Source of the DNA: Alphaproteobacteria bacterium MedPE-SWcel
Lineage (GTDB): Bacteria; Pseudomonadota; Alphaproteobacteria; Rhodobacterales; Rhodobacteraceae
Length of the DNA: 64,000 nucleotides
Assembly (NCBI GenBank): GCA_001874255.1
Contig: MPDC01000005.1
Coordinates: 1 to 64,000 of the forward strand
Reading direction: 5' to 3'
A program made the position numbers and the translations under genes. This document shows, one piece after another, positions 35,670-44,256 of this stretch. The notes beneath the pieces are model-generated. The model had not been told where the DNA came from. It searched no databases and saw only the letters and a list, made by a program, of their open reading frames with translations. Each line of letters begins with the position of its first letter. Within the stretch, counting starts at the first letter, position 1.

Positions 35670-36955
35670 ACTTCTGTCACCTCAAAGGCCTCCGGCTCCA
35701 TTTCCTGCCAGAAGGCGATGATTGCACCGGCATTGAGAGCCGAGCGCCAGCCGTGTTGCCGGAAATGCTCCCGGTCAAGCTCGCTGTCGAGACGGGACAG
35801 GAACAGGCGTTTGTCGGCGTCGCGCTGGGTGGGGTTTCGCCGCGAAACCAGGGTCTCGACAATATCGAGATGCCGCGCCCGGTCGCGACGTTCGGCAACA
35901 CGCGCCTCAAAGGCGGCCGCCTCGGCTGCGGCTTCGGCGTCGCGGGCGGCGCGGGCGGCGGCCAGCCGGGCTTCGGTTTCGGGATCCGGGGGCGGTTTTG
36001 GCGCGGCTGTGGTTCCGGGATCGAGATAATCCCCCTTGATCGCCGCGCGCAGATAGCCCGCGCGGGATTTCACCTCCCCCTGCCCCGCCACATAGTCCAG
36101 CTTTTGCTGCACATATTCCGGCCCGTGTTCCGTGATCCATTGCCGCGCCAACCGGTCCGAGATCCCCTGCCCGCGCAAGGATTTATAGACCGCAAGATTG
36201 CGCACCCCGTCGCTGTCGTCGATCTGGAACATCGCCATCTGCGGGTTTTCGCGGATCAGAAACCGGATCTCGCTGACAGCGCGTCCCTTCTTGCGCGTTT
36301 GTGGTTCAATGATGATGTCGGAGTTCTTGTTCACCTCGGCAACAGAGGGTTTGATGATCTTCGCATTGAGATGCTTGAAAGTCTCGTAATAGGCGGAGCC
36401 ATCCACCCCCATCAGCTTGCGGAACATATCGAGCGTCCACCAGCCGGTCGATCCCGTGCGCACGAACCGATAGCAGTTCTCATAGAGCGCCAGCCCGTGG
36501 CCGGAGGTGAAATTGCGCTGGATCTTGACGTTGATCAGCGCATAGATCTTGGGGTCGTGCAGCTTTTGCGCCAGCGCCGGGGAATAGGCATATTCACAGA
36601 TCCCGTTCTTGAGCTTGGCAAAGCTCAGCAGCGCCGAGACCCCCCATTCCTGATGCCCCTGCTCGTCCAGCATGTCCCATTCGGCGACGGTTTCCGCCAG
36701 CGCCCGCAGGCTGGATCGCAGGCTGTCCATATCGTTGGAATTGTAGCCGACCATCATCGCCAGCGTTCGCGCGTCGATGGTGTGGCTGCGGGCCGAGGTC
36801 AGCGTGTCATAGGCGTTGAGCAGCAGCACATTCGACAGCTTGCGTTGCAGCAAGGTCAGCTTGCCACTGATGTGAATTGCGGCCACGTTCTTTTTCACCG
36901 TCTCGCGCGTCAGCGCACCGGTCAGGCGATCCGTGTCGAAACCCTGCTCTGCCAT
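35666..36955 (-). CDS. Plasmid replication initiator (Rep_3-like)
   Basis: Initiator of 429 residues. Residues about 20-250 show the tandem winged-helix pattern of Rep_3-type proteins: GKLTLLQRKLSNVLLLNAYDTL, then WGVSALLSFAKLKNGICEYAYSPALAQKL, then YYETFKHLNAKIIKPSVAEVNKNSDIIIEPQTRKKGRAVSEIRFLI. A charged Ala/Arg/Glu-rich helix (about 330-390) follows near the C-terminus. The start is taken at ATG 36955 (MAEQGFD), because the 41-residue extension to 37078 would be read from iteron-like DNA. It should bind the iterons at 36.99-37.39 kb and open the origin. It is divergent from parAB, so the replication and partition genes form one module. A parS-like palindrome lies inside its 3' part. Confidence 0.88.
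   Translation of the reverse strand: MAEQGFDTDRLTGALTRETVKKNVAAIHISGKLTLLQRKLSNVLLLNAYDTLTSARSHTIDARTLAMMVGYNSNDMDSLRSSLRALAETVAEWDMLDEQGHQEWGVSALLSFAKLKNGICEYAYSPALAQKLHDPKIYALINVKIQRNFTSGHGLALYENCYRFVRTGSTGWWTLDMFRKLMGVDGSAYYETFKHLNAKIIKPSVAEVNKNSDIIIEPQTRKKGRAVSEIRFLIRENPQMAMFQIDDSDGVRNLAVYKSLRGQGISDRLARQWITEHGPEYVQQKLDYVAGQGEVKSRAGYLRAAIKGDYLDPGTTAAPKPPPDPETEARLAAARAARDAEAAAEAAAFEARVAERRDRARHLDIVETLVSRRNPTQRDADKRLFLSRLDSELDREHFRQHGWRSALNAGAIIAFWQEMEPEAFEVTEV
35834..35848. promoter_or_regulatory. parS-like palindrome, copy 1 (in rep)
   Basis: GTTTCGCCGCGAAAC: seven-base arms around one central base, fully symmetric. It is the first of four exact copies within 3.3 kb around parAB and is embedded in codons for SRRN of the initiator. 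Confidence 0.75.
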
Positions 36956-36992
36956 GGAATCATCTGCCTCGTATTTTTTTCCATACTCTGCC

Positions 36993-37085
36993 ACAAAAGG
37001 CACCCAGGAGACAATCGCAACCGGGTTCCTTTGGCATGGATCAACAGGCAGAGCGTCGAGGGAGCGAAAGGTACCCATGAACGGG
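36993..37085. repeat. Degenerate iteron copies near the rep start
   Basis: Three imperfect 22-23 bp copies related to the main iterons: about 36993-37014 (AAAAGGCACCC), 37016-37038 (AACCGGGTTCCTTTGG) and 37064-37085 (GAAAGGTACCC). The first and third are in the opposite orientation to the main array. Such split, inverted copies near the initiator promoter often serve autoregulation. Confidence 0.5.
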
Positions 37086-37279
37086 ATGAAAGATCGAAAC
37101 CCGCGTCCCTGCCCGAATCGCCGCCATCAGCGGGAGCCGTCGCAGAGGCCTGAGCGCGCCGGAACGCGCCGCAGAGCGTAGGGTCTAAAAAGGGTGTTCA
37201 GACTCTCACAAAGGGCATATCACAGGCCTGTGGCGCGCTTAGGCCGGAGCTGGGTCCGTCGGAGGCGCACCCTCCCCGT

Positions 37280-37389
37280 CCCGAGAATCGGCACCTTTGG
37301 CCCTGTGTTTCGGTGCTCTTTATCCCGCAAACGGGTACCCTTCATCCCGAGAACGGGTGCCTCTGGTCCTGAATACGGGTCCCAAATGC
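37280..37389 (+). repeat. oriV: Iteron array: five tandem 22-bp repeats, likely origin
   Basis: Five directly adjacent 22-bp units begin at 37280, 37302, 37324, 37346 and 37368. The shared core is CC(C/T)G-x(3)-a-CGGGT-x-CC; for example CCCGCAAACGGGTACCC and CCCGAGAACGGGTGCC. The first two units are the most diverged. The exact 22-bp spacing puts each unit on the same DNA face, which is typical of initiator iterons. A DnaA-box-like site and an AT-rich stretch follow directly. Confidence 0.85.
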
Positions 37390-37392
37390 AGG

Positions 37393-37401
37393 TTATCCAA
37401 T
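37393..37401 (+). promoter_or_regulatory. DnaA-box-like site beside the iterons
   Basis: TTATCCAAT matches the DnaA consensus TTATCCACA at seven of nine positions. It lies four bases after the last iteron, at the start of an AT-rich region (to about 37510) suited to duplex opening. That region also has the tandem AAAGACTCT AAAGACTCT near 37425-37443. Confidence 0.5.
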
Positions 37402-37513
37402 TGATTTACAATGACTATATCAGAGCAAAGACTCTAAAGACTCTGAAAGAACATAAATGTTTCGTTGCCGTTGATATTCAGGAATTCAAGGGAAAACAGT
37501 CCTTTGGCGCCAG

Positions 37514-37528
37514 TTTCGCGGCGAAACC
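37514..37528. promoter_or_regulatory. parS-like palindrome, copy 2 (upstream of parA)
   Basis: GTTTCGCGGCGAAAC, 39 bases before the parA start. This copy is intergenic and is the best candidate for the primary ParB loading site and for autoregulation of parAB. Confidence 0.8.
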
Positions 37529-37566
37529 TCCTGTAGGCACCCAAGAAATTTCGCGGAGAGGTGCGT

Positions 37567-39021
37567 ATGGCCTATGCAGAGGCCAAGATGTTCACTACTC
37601 TGGGCCATATAATCAAAAACATAACACACGAGCAGAGATCGAGCACCGTCATGACATCTCCGACGTTACCTCCCTATTTCAATCTGGACCCTGAAAAAGC
37701 CGCTGGCAAGCTGCCGGACCCCATTCAGACCAGCCGGTTTGCCAAGGCGGCCGCGCTCTGTGGCAAGGGGCGCGAGGATCTGGCCCGGCGCGGCTATGCG
37801 CCTGATGGCGAAAAAAGGCTGCGCAAATTCTCCACCTGGGAAATAACCCGCTACCTGATCCCGGTCGCGGCACAGCATTTGCGCCGGGTGCTGAAGGCGC
37901 ATCCCGAATTGCCGCAGGGCGAAGGCGAAGGCGGCTCCAAATGGTTCACGCTGGAGGAGGTGCTGGTGCTGCGGCAGCATTTCGCCAGCGAGGGGGTCTC
38001 CACCAAGGAGTACCTGCCCTACCGGCCCAAGGGCGTGCCCGCCAAGGTGACGGCAGTCGCGAATTTCAAAGGCGGCGTCGGCAAGACCTCGACCGCGGCG
38101 CATCTGGCGATGTCGGCGGCGCTCGACGGCTACAAGGTGCTGGTGATCGATCTGGATTCCCAAGGCTCCATGACGTCGATCCTCGGCGGCAAGGTGGAGG
38201 ACGAATGGTCCACCATTTTTCCGATGATCGCGCGCGACTATGCCCGGTCGGTGGTCGAGGAAAACGCAGTGCGGGCGGCGGCGGGCGATCCGGAACTGCC
38301 GCTGGACGAGACCCTGAGCGAGGCCCTGACGGTTTCGCCGCGAAACGTCATCCAGAAAACCCACTGGCCCAATATCGATCTGATCGGCGCGCAGCTGAAC
38401 CTCTATTGGGCGGAGTTCCAGATCCCGGTCTGGCGTATGGGGCTGCGCAGCTGGCCGCTGTGGGATGCGCTGAATAATTTCCTGCAGGACGATGGCGTGC
38501 TGGATGACTATGACATCGTCTTCCTCGACACCCCGCCCGCGCTTGGCTATCTGACCATCAACGCGCTGGCGGCCGCCGATATCCTGCTGGTGCCGCTGGG
38601 GGCGTCGTTTCTGGAATTCGACTCGACGGGGCGGTTCTTTGACATGCTCTATTCCACCTTCGCCTCGATCGAGGAGGGCGAAAACCTAGCACAGCGTGCG
38701 GCCGGTTTGCCTGAAATTAAGTTCGAATGGGATGTAGTAAGGGCGCTGATCACGCGCTTTGACGCCAGTCAGCAGACGGATATGGCGAATGTGATCCAGG
38801 CCTATTTTGGCGATTTCATGAATGCCTACCGTCAGGATGTGACGGCCCTTGTGGGCCAGGCGGGAGAGCAGGTGAATGGGATCTATGAGGCGGATTATCG
38901 CGACTTCAACCGCGATACCTACGTTCGTGGACGGGAAACCTTTGACCGGACCTATGCCGAGTTCAAAGAGCTGCTTATCGGCAGCTGGTGGCGCGACGTT
39001 CAGATGGAAGGGGCAGAGTGA
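37567..39021 (+). CDS. parA: ParA/RepA-type partition ATPase
   Basis: Partition ATPase of 484 residues. An N-terminal DNA-binding region (residues about 45-150: RLRKFSTWEITRYLIPVAAQHLRRVL, then SKWFTLEEVLVLRQHF) precedes the ATPase core. The core has a deviant Walker A KGGVGKTST with the signature lysine, LVIDLDSQGSMTS (A') and DIVFLDTPPALG (Walker B). This long form with a winged-helix N-terminus is the type found on alphaproteobacterial plasmids, where it also autoregulates the operon. ATG 37567 is preferred, with GGAGAG spaced before it; GTG 37561 is an alternative. parB follows after one base. One parS-like palindrome lies within the gene. Confidence 0.93.
   Translation: MAYAEAKMFTTLGHIIKNITHEQRSSTVMTSPTLPPYFNLDPEKAAGKLPDPIQTSRFAKAAALCGKGREDLARRGYAPDGEKRLRKFSTWEITRYLIPVAAQHLRRVLKAHPELPQGEGEGGSKWFTLEEVLVLRQHFASEGVSTKEYLPYRPKGVPAKVTAVANFKGGVGKTSTAAHLAMSAALDGYKVLVIDLDSQGSMTSILGGKVEDEWSTIFPMIARDYARSVVEENAVRAAAGDPELPLDETLSEALTVSPRNVIQKTHWPNIDLIGAQLNLYWAEFQIPVWRMGLRSWPLWDALNNFLQDDGVLDDYDIVFLDTPPALGYLTINALAAADILLVPLGASFLEFDSTGRFFDMLYSTFASIEEGENLAQRAAGLPEIKFEWDVVRALITRFDASQQTDMANVIQAYFGDFMNAYRQDVTALVGQAGEQVNGIYEADYRDFNRDTYVRGRETFDRTYAEFKELLIGSWWRDVQMEGAE
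38332..38346. promoter_or_regulatory. parS-like palindrome, copy 3 (in parA)
   Basis: GTTTCGCCGCGAAAC, read as VSPRN in parA. Same 15-bp palindrome as the other three copies. Confidence 0.75.
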
Positions 39022-39022
39022 A

Positions 39023-40120
39023 ATGGCAAAACGCAGACGACTGACCGCCCCGGATGCCGCCGAAATCGAAAAGATCGAGGAAGGTTTCGCGGCGAAACCG
39101 GGGGTGAACCCCTTTGAAAATCCGCAATCTGGCAGCCTGCCTGGGGCGCTGGCCAAGGCGCCGCCGATTGCGAAAGTCTCGGCCGAGGCGGCGCAGCTAC
39201 ACGGGATGACGGCGGTGGCGGACCGGGTCGAACAGGCCCGCGACAAGGCCGATGCGCGCAAATGGCGCGAGGCCGAGGAGGTCGGTCAGGTGGTGGTCAT
39301 GGTGCCGCTGGTCAAGATCGACCGCGATTATCTGCGCCGCGACCGGATGCAGGTGGCTGAGGATGAGCTGCAGGAGCTGATTGCCTCCATTCGCGACAAC
39401 GGCCTGCGCAGCCCGATCGAGGTGGTGGCGCTGGAAGATGGCGGCTATGGTCTGGTGTCCGGGTTCCGGCGGCTGGAGGCCTATGCACGGCTCAACCGCA
39501 GCCGCGAGGGGTTCGAGGATATTCCGGCCTTCCTGCGGCAAGGCGCCGAACGCGCGGATGCCTATGTGGCGATGGTCGAGGAAAACGAACTGCGCGCCAA
39601 TCTTACCCCCTATGAACGCGGCCGGGTTGCGGTGCTGGTGGCGGGGCAGGGGGTGTTTGCCACCGTCGAGGAGGCGGTCGAGGTGCTGTTTGCCGCGGCC
39701 TCCAAGGCCAAACGGTCCAAGGTGCGCAGCTTTGCCGCCGTGCATGAGGGGCTAGGCGATCTGCTGCACTATCCGAACATGATGTCGGAAAAGGTCGGGC
39801 TGAAGCTGGCGGCGGCGTTGCGCTCCGGCGGGCAGGGGCGGTTGCGCAAGGCGCTGGCAGGTGCCACGCCCGAAGATGCCCGTGCCGAGACCCGCCTGCT
39901 GGAGGTGACCCTGGCCGCATTGGAGCCGGCACCGAAGGAAAAGGCCCGTGGAGGGCGCCCGCGTCAGGTCACCCGCATGGCGCCTCGGGCGCTGGCCGGT
40001 GGCGGTGACCTGAGCGCAGAGATCGGCGTCGATGCGCTGCGGATCGATCTGAAGGGGCGCGAGCTGGACGCGACAGAGATCGAGGATCTTCTGGGGCTGA
40101 TCGAACGCCATCTCGGCTAG
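39023..40120 (+). CDS. parB: ParB partition protein
   Basis: Partition protein of 365 residues. The N-terminal region (about 90-190) holds the ParB nuclease-like/CTPase fold: VPLVKIDRDYLRRDRMQVAEDELQELIASIRDNGLRSPIEVVALEDGGYGLVSGFRRLEAYARL, followed by the VEENELRANLTPYERG box. A helical DNA-binding part follows (VRSFAAVHEGLGDLLHYPNMMSEKVGLKLAAALRSG). The C-terminus (about 335-365) is a likely dimerisation segment. It should bind the GTTTCGC-x-GCGAAAC sites. The start at 39023, one base after the parA stop, replaces an implausible longer frame from 38876. A parS-like palindrome lies near its own 5' end. Confidence 0.92.
   Translation: MAKRRRLTAPDAAEIEKIEEGFAAKPGVNPFENPQSGSLPGALAKAPPIAKVSAEAAQLHGMTAVADRVEQARDKADARKWREAEEVGQVVVMVPLVKIDRDYLRRDRMQVAEDELQELIASIRDNGLRSPIEVVALEDGGYGLVSGFRRLEAYARLNRSREGFEDIPAFLRQGAERADAYVAMVEENELRANLTPYERGRVAVLVAGQGVFATVEEAVEVLFAAASKAKRSKVRSFAAVHEGLGDLLHYPNMMSEKVGLKLAAALRSGGQGRLRKALAGATPEDARAETRLLEVTLAALEPAPKEKARGGRPRQVTRMAPRALAGGGDLSAEIGVDALRIDLKGRELDATEIEDLLGLIERHLG
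39084..39098. promoter_or_regulatory. parS-like palindrome, copy 4 (in parB)
   Basis: GTTTCGCGGCGAAAC, read as GFAAKP near the parB start. Identical to copy 2. Confidence 0.75.
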
Positions 40121-40248
40121 GGCAGGGGCCTGCTGCGCGCGCGATGCTTCAGGTGACACGGCTGCGCCGACCGAGGCCACGCGCCTGCAATCTGCCAGGG
40201 CGAGGCCTCGCGGATCTTCGCGATATGCAGGGCCCGTTTGCGCGGTTT

Positions 40249-40713
40249 TCAGCCGCGACCGCGGTAGGGCGGGACACCTTGATCCGGGATCCAGACGCCT
40301 TCGGGCAAGGGCCCTGTTTGCCAGAATACGTCGATCGGGATGCCTCCGCGCGGATACCAGTAGCCACCAATCCGGAGCCACTGCGGGTCGAGGAACTCGG
40401 CCAGGCGTCGGGCGATGGAGACGGTACAATCCTCATGGAAGGCGCCGTGATTGCGAAAGGAGGTCAGAAAGAGCTTGAGCGACTTTGACTCAACCAGCCA
40501 GGGCCCTGGCACATAGTCGATCACCAGATGGGCAAAGTCCGGCTGGCCGGTCATGGGGCAGAGCGAGGTGAACTCCGGCGCCGTAAAACGCACGTTATAG
40601 GCCACGTCCGCCTGCGGGTTGGGCACGCGTTCCAGTTCAGCCTCTTCGGGGCTGGTGGGAATGCGGGTCTCGCCGCCAAGCTGCTTGAGATTGCTGTAGA
40701 TGTCTTCGGACAT
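40249..40713 (-). CDS. queF: preQ0 reductase (QueF)
   Basis: Unimodular QueF of 154 residues, reducing 7-cyano-7-deazaguanine to 7-aminomethyl-7-deazaguanine with NADPH (EC 1.7.1.13). The active-site cysteine is in [16 protein letters not shown], the QueF motif in [22 protein letters not shown], and [12 protein letters not shown] near the C-terminus completes the T-fold. ATG 40713 follows an AAGGAG box; a longer frame to 40740 overlaps queE. It is the last gene of the queC-D-E-F operon. Confidence 0.95.
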   Translation of the reverse strand: MSEDIYSNLKQLGGETRIPTSPEEAELERVPNPQADVAYNVRFTAPEFTSLCPMTGQPDFAHLVIDYVPGPWLVESKSLKLFLTSFRNHGAFHEDCTVSIARRLAEFLDPQWLRIGGYWYPRGGIPIDVFWQTGPLPEGVWIPDQGVPPYRGRG

Positions 40714-40729
40714 AGAGGTCTCCTTCAGG

Positions 40730-41437
40730 TCAGACGCCACGCTTGTTGCCCCAGATCAGGACATGGAGCTGCGGCAGAATTCGGGGGGCGAACCAGCCAT
40801 CGGTCATCGCCTTGTCAGTGAGCCAGCCCAGACGGTCGGCCAGCGCATGCAGATCCACCGGCATCGCAGGGTCGACCTCGGAGTTTCCGGGCTGAAGATA
40901 GAGCGGAAGGTCGCTGTGACGGGCGTGGGCCTCTCGGGCCCATTGGTAGTCAGTTTCGTCAAAAATCACGATCTTCATCACCTGCTGGCGCGCGCCGACC
41001 CCGAGCGTGCGACAGGCGTCGAAAGCCTCCCAGTCCACCTGCTCACCGCTCGACGGTGGCTTGGGCGAGAGCACCAGCGTATCGAGATCGCCAAACCACG
41101 GGCGGGCGATCGAGCCCTGCGTCTCGCAGGCAAAGCGGTACCCGGCTGCGCGCCCCATCGCGATCAGCGGCCCGAAGTCCTGAATGGCGGGGTTGCCGCC
41201 GGACAAGGAGACGGTCAGGGGCCTGCCCCCAGAGAGCTGCCGCACCTGTGCCCAAACCTCATCCGAGGTCATCGGGCTCCAACTGTGACGGTATTGACTG
41301 TCCACCGCATGCAGGCTGTCGCACCAACTGCACCGGTAATCGCAGCCGCCCGCGCGGACAAAGACCGTCGGTTCGCCAATCAAGGCGCCTTCGCCCTGTA
41401 TGGTCGGGCCGAAAACCTCGGCGATGCGCAGCGTCAT
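40730..41437 (-). CDS. queE: 7-carboxy-7-deazaguanine synthase (QueE)
   Basis: Radical SAM enzyme of 235 residues that contracts 6-carboxytetrahydropterin to 7-carboxy-7-deazaguanine (EC 4.3.99.3). The cluster motif is C-D-Y-R-C-S-W-C (CxxxCxxC), preceded by the typical [20 protein letters not shown] start. GGNPAI is the SAM-binding GGEP-like motif, changed to GGNP as in many QueE. The ATG at 41437 overlaps the queD stop (ATGA), so the longer frame to 41512 is not used. Confidence 0.94.
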   Translation of the reverse strand: MTLRIAEVFGPTIQGEGALIGEPTVFVRAGGCDYRCSWCDSLHAVDSQYRHSWSPMTSDEVWAQVRQLSGGRPLTVSLSGGNPAIQDFGPLIAMGRAAGYRFACETQGSIARPWFGDLDTLVLSPKPPSSGEQVDWEAFDACRTLGVGARQQVMKIVIFDETDYQWAREAHARHSDLPLYLQPGNSEVDPAMPVDLHALADRLGWLTDKAMTDGWFAPRILPQLHVLIWGNKRGV

Positions 41438-41787
41438 GGCCGGTATTCCGCCCAGGTCTTGGGGGTCTCGCTGACCAGCACCGCGCTGGTTTCGGGCCAG
41501 CGTGCCGCGCACCAGTCGTAAAAATGCCGGGCCATGTTCTCGGCGGTTGACGGCCCCTCCATGACATCATTCAGGTGCCGGTGGTCAAAATGATCATCGA
41601 CATAGGTCTTGAGCGGTTTGAGGTCATGGTAGTCGCGCACGAAGCCATTTGCGTTCAGCGTCTCACCCGCCAGTTCGACCACGACAATGTAATTGTGCCC
41701 ATGCAGCCGCGCGCATTGGTGATCGTCCGGGAGATGGGACAACTGGTGCGACGCGGAGAAATGGAACTCCTTGCGAATACGGAACAT
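41434..41787 (-). CDS. queD: 6-carboxytetrahydropterin synthase (QueD)
   Basis: T-fold enzyme of 117 residues converting dihydroneopterin triphosphate to 6-carboxy-5,6,7,8-tetrahydropterin (EC 4.1.2.50). The zinc histidines are in FSASHQL and RLHGHNYIV, and DHRHLND with [14 protein letters not shown] completes the active site. Start and stop overlap the neighbours by one to three bases, so the whole operon is translationally coupled. No folE is present in the window. Confidence 0.94.
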   Translation of the reverse strand: MFRIRKEFHFSASHQLSHLPDDHQCARLHGHNYIVVVELAGETLNANGFVRDYHDLKPLKTYVDDHFDHRHLNDVMEGPSTAENMARHFYDWCAARWPETSAVLVSETPKTWAEYRP

Positions 41788-42488
41788 CAGTTTTGCCCCC
41801 GTTTGGCCAGAGCCACGGTCCAATAGTCCGGATCGGCATAGAGCGTGGGATCGCTGACCCCTGCGAGGTGAAACGCCTCGCGCCGCTCAACGCATGTTCC
41901 ACAGCGTCCGCAATGGGTCTCGCCGCCTTTGTAGCAGGACCATGTCTGGTCAAAAGGGGTGCCATGCTCTGCGCCTTGGCGTACGATCTCGGCCTTGCTG
42001 TGCTCGACGAAAGGCGTGTGCAGACGCACCTCGGCATAGCCGTCGAGCGCCGCCTGCTGCATGGCGTCAAAGGCGCGGGTAAAGGCGGGGCGGCAATCGG
42101 GATAGATAAAGTGATCGCCGCCATGGACGGCCGTGGCCACGGCCTCATCCCCCTTTGCTGCCGCGATGCCGAAGCCGATCGACAGCATGATGGCATTGCG
42201 GTTGGGCACCACCGTGACACGCATCGTGTCCTCTTCGTAATGCCCGTCCGGCACGTCGATGTCGTCGGTCAGGGCCGAGCCAGAGAGGCTGGCGCCAATG
42301 CCGCGCATATCGATCAGGTGGAATGGCACGCCCAGCCGTCTGGCGGTGGTTTCAGCGAAATCGACCTCCTTGCGGTGGCGTTGGCCATAGTCAAAGGAGA
42401 CAAGCCGGGTGAGCTGATGCTCATTGGCGGTGATATGCGCAAGCGACACGGAATCGAGTCCGCCTGAGCAGATGACAAGTGTTTTCAT
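41787..42488 (-). CDS. queC: 7-cyano-7-deazaguanine synthase (QueC)
   Basis: ATP-dependent enzyme of 233 residues making preQ0 from 7-carboxy-7-deazaguanine and ammonia (EC 6.3.4.20). The PP-loop SGGLDS lies at residues 8-13; the zinc-binding cysteines are in CYKGGETHCGRCGTCVERREAF. It is the first gene of the operon. The promoter should lie within 42489-42540. No preQ1 riboswitch-like leader was recognised there. Confidence 0.95.
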   Translation of the reverse strand: MKTLVICSGGLDSVSLAHITANEHQLTRLVSFDYGQRHRKEVDFAETTARRLGVPFHLIDMRGIGASLSGSALTDDIDVPDGHYEEDTMRVTVVPNRNAIMLSIGFGIAAAKGDEAVATAVHGGDHFIYPDCRPAFTRAFDAMQQAALDGYAEVRLHTPFVEHSKAEIVRQGAEHGTPFDQTWSCYKGGETHCGRCGTCVERREAFHLAGVSDPTLYADPDYWTVALAKRGQN

Positions 42489-42539
42489 ATTGGGGCCCTT
42501 GTTTTGATGTCCGGGTAGGCTGCGACCGGATGGCGGCGC

Positions 42540-42740
42540 TTATGTCAGAAACTGCACGGAATGCAAGCGAGGTCGCTTCTGCCCCGTGTGGTGAGTGACT
42601 CGGTCGTTTTGCGGTGGACGGTTCTGCCAGTCGGTGCCCGAGAGATGTTGCATCTGATCGAGGTGGATCGGCGAAAGCCCTCGCTGCCGACCGATGGCGA
42701 CGGCGAGCGTGGACTTCCCGCTGTCATCAGGGCCAATCAC
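42540..42740 (-). pseudogene. Fragment of a P-loop nucleotide kinase-like gene
   Basis: The minus-strand frame reads IGPDDSGKSTLAVAIGRQRGLSPIHLDQMQHLSGTDWQNRPP. This resembles the start of topology-modulation/adenylate-kinase-like proteins, in which the Walker A (GxxxSGKST here) is followed by a helix and a P-x-x-H-L-D motif. The frame ends after 66 residues, against about 170 for the family. The only ATG upstream (near 42766) is in a different frame. A decayed or truncated gene is the best reading. Confidence 0.5.
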
Positions 42741-42934
42741 GAGACAAGTTTAGAATTCCTGCGCATGACGCCATGGGCTCGGAGCCACCTTGCGGCGGCG
42801 CTCCGTCAGGGTCGACCGATCCGTCCCGCGTTACCTGCGGCAGGCTAACTCATTTGACGGCCACCAATAGACACCTTCGGTTGTGCGCAGCGTCAGTAAG
42901 CGGCGTGGAGAAAAACATTCATCCCGATTTTGAA

Positions 42935-43588
42935 CTAATAATGACGTTCGTATATCCCTTCCAGGGATTTGTACTCTTGATCTAGATAGTCATCGAGGGA
43001 TGATCTTGTTTTCGCATTAAGATCAGAAAAAAGAAGTTGGGAAGATGATTTATTATATCGGGGAATTGTGATTTCTGCGCCTACCTTTTTGGAAAGGTCA
43101 TCTGCCAGAACTGGTAGCTCCTCAATCTTATATATTCTATCGAAAAGGTGAGGTATTGGGCCGATAAATAGCCGCACAGGAAGCGCGTGGTGTTTCACGC
43201 TCGATGCTGCTTTCATATACTCAGACAAGTGTTGAAAGAAGAAATCTGGATCTGGATCCATTGGCAAGAGGGCACCCTCTCGGCGTAACTTGCGGCTATT
43301 CCTTAATTGTTGACGATCAGCAACGATGTCTGAATATACGGACATCAACCTTTTCAGAGGGTCTCTTACGACAGCGAAGCGCCACCAGCCTTCATACTCT
43401 CTCCATCGGTGCAACCTGAACCTCCTAGTCTGATATAAAGAATGCACCAAGGCGGCATCGTTATTCAAGACGTCAAGATCAACTGAAACTTCTGGGTCGG
43501 TCTGAGCGAGACCTGCTTTCACAGATGTACATGCAGATTTTGGCACTGCCATGTAAGCAATTTTGTGGGTTTTAACAGCGATAACCAT
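42935..43588 (-). CDS. Sulfotransferase family protein (AT-rich)
   Basis: Cytoplasmic sulfotransferase-like protein of 217 residues (Sulfotransfer_2 type). The N-terminal VPKSACTSVK (15-24) fits the 5'-phosphosulfate loop for PAPS, and WRFAVVRDPLKRLMSVYSDIV is the 3'-phosphate site with R-D-P and a later S. The start at 43588 follows a GGAG box; a longer frame to 43648 adds an unlikely Cys/His-rich lead. Base composition is clearly more AT-rich than the flanking genes, which suggests recent transfer. PAPS for it can come from Sat-CysC at 56.7 kb. The acceptor is probably a surface glycan (inference). Confidence 0.8.
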   Translation of the reverse strand: MVIAVKTHKIAYMAVPKSACTSVKAGLAQTDPEVSVDLDVLNNDAALVHSLYQTRRFRLHRWREYEGWWRFAVVRDPLKRLMSVYSDIVADRQQLRNSRKLRREGALLPMDPDPDFFFQHLSEYMKAASSVKHHALPVRLFIGPIPHLFDRIYKIEELPVLADDLSKKVGAEITIPRYNKSSSQLLFSDLNAKTRSSLDDYLDQEYKSLEGIYERHY

Positions 43589-43776
43589 AGTCAGCTTGTC
43601 TCCTCGCGAAAGACATCCAGATTTATTGCAATGAGGATGAGGCATCAATGGGAATTCAATCGATATTTTCCAATCAGCTTGGCGTTGAGTGGCGATTGAC
43701 GGATTCTCGCGTTGTCTTCAAGCGCAGTGGACATCTGCTGGTCCGAGATATACTGAACGACCGAGACGCGCCGGGA

Positions 43777-44256
43777 TCAGAACACGCCGGGGGCGCATTG
43801 CAGGCAGATCAGCCCTTCGCCACGCCAGAAATCAACCACCGAGGCGCGGTCATCGAACACGATCCATGGCTCGAACCCGTCCTGACGCATCCGGGCGAGC
43901 AGGGCGCGTTTGACCTCCGGGTCGCTCATGTGATCCGACCCGTGCGGGCGCAGGTAGATGCCGTCGAAGGGCAGGTCGTTGGCCTCGAGCCAGGCGATGG
44001 TATGGCTGCTCCAGCCTTCGGGACGACCGGTACAAAGCACGATCTGCTCGCCCCCGGCTTTCAATTGCCGCAACACGCGGGCGACCGGGGAGATGACCTC
44101 TGTGGTGGACATGGCATGGTGAAAGGCGTCCCAGTGTTTTTCGACGCCATGCACCAGCGGCCCGAGGACCTCGGCATCGAATTCCGCCAATGTACCGTCA
44201 ATGTCGAAGACGGCGCAGCTGCGGGCGGTGGAGAGGGTGGGGGAGTCAAAGCTCAT
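43777..44256 (-). CDS. HAD-family phosphatase
   Basis: Protein of 159 residues with HAD motif I F-D18-I-D20-G-T-L, motif II near VLCTGRPEGW and motif IV in WIVFDDRASVVDFW. The cap is minimal, as in polynucleotide-3'-phosphatase-like HADs (PNKP/LNS2 group). The physiological substrate is unknown. Its start overlaps the end of the histidine phosphatase gene by 11 bases. The series continues with the MBL hydrolase and the ABC importer, which suggests dephosphorylation of an imported or derived compound. Confidence 0.85.
   Translation of the reverse strand: MSFDSPTLSTARSCAVFDIDGTLAEFDAEVLGPLVHGVEKHWDAFHHAMSTTEVISPVARVLRQLKAGGEQIVLCTGRPEGWSSHTIAWLEANDLPFDGIYLRPHGSDHMSDPEVKRALLARMRQDGFEPWIVFDDRASVVDFWRGEGLICLQCAPGVF

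Noticed and set aside
37280-37389. Iteron array considered as a CRISPR array
   Set aside because: Units are directly adjacent without spacers and are only 22 bases; no cas genes are present.
42489-42540. preQ1 riboswitch upstream of queC
   Set aside because: The leader is very short and lacks the small pseudoknot hairpin and A-rich tail of preQ1 classes.
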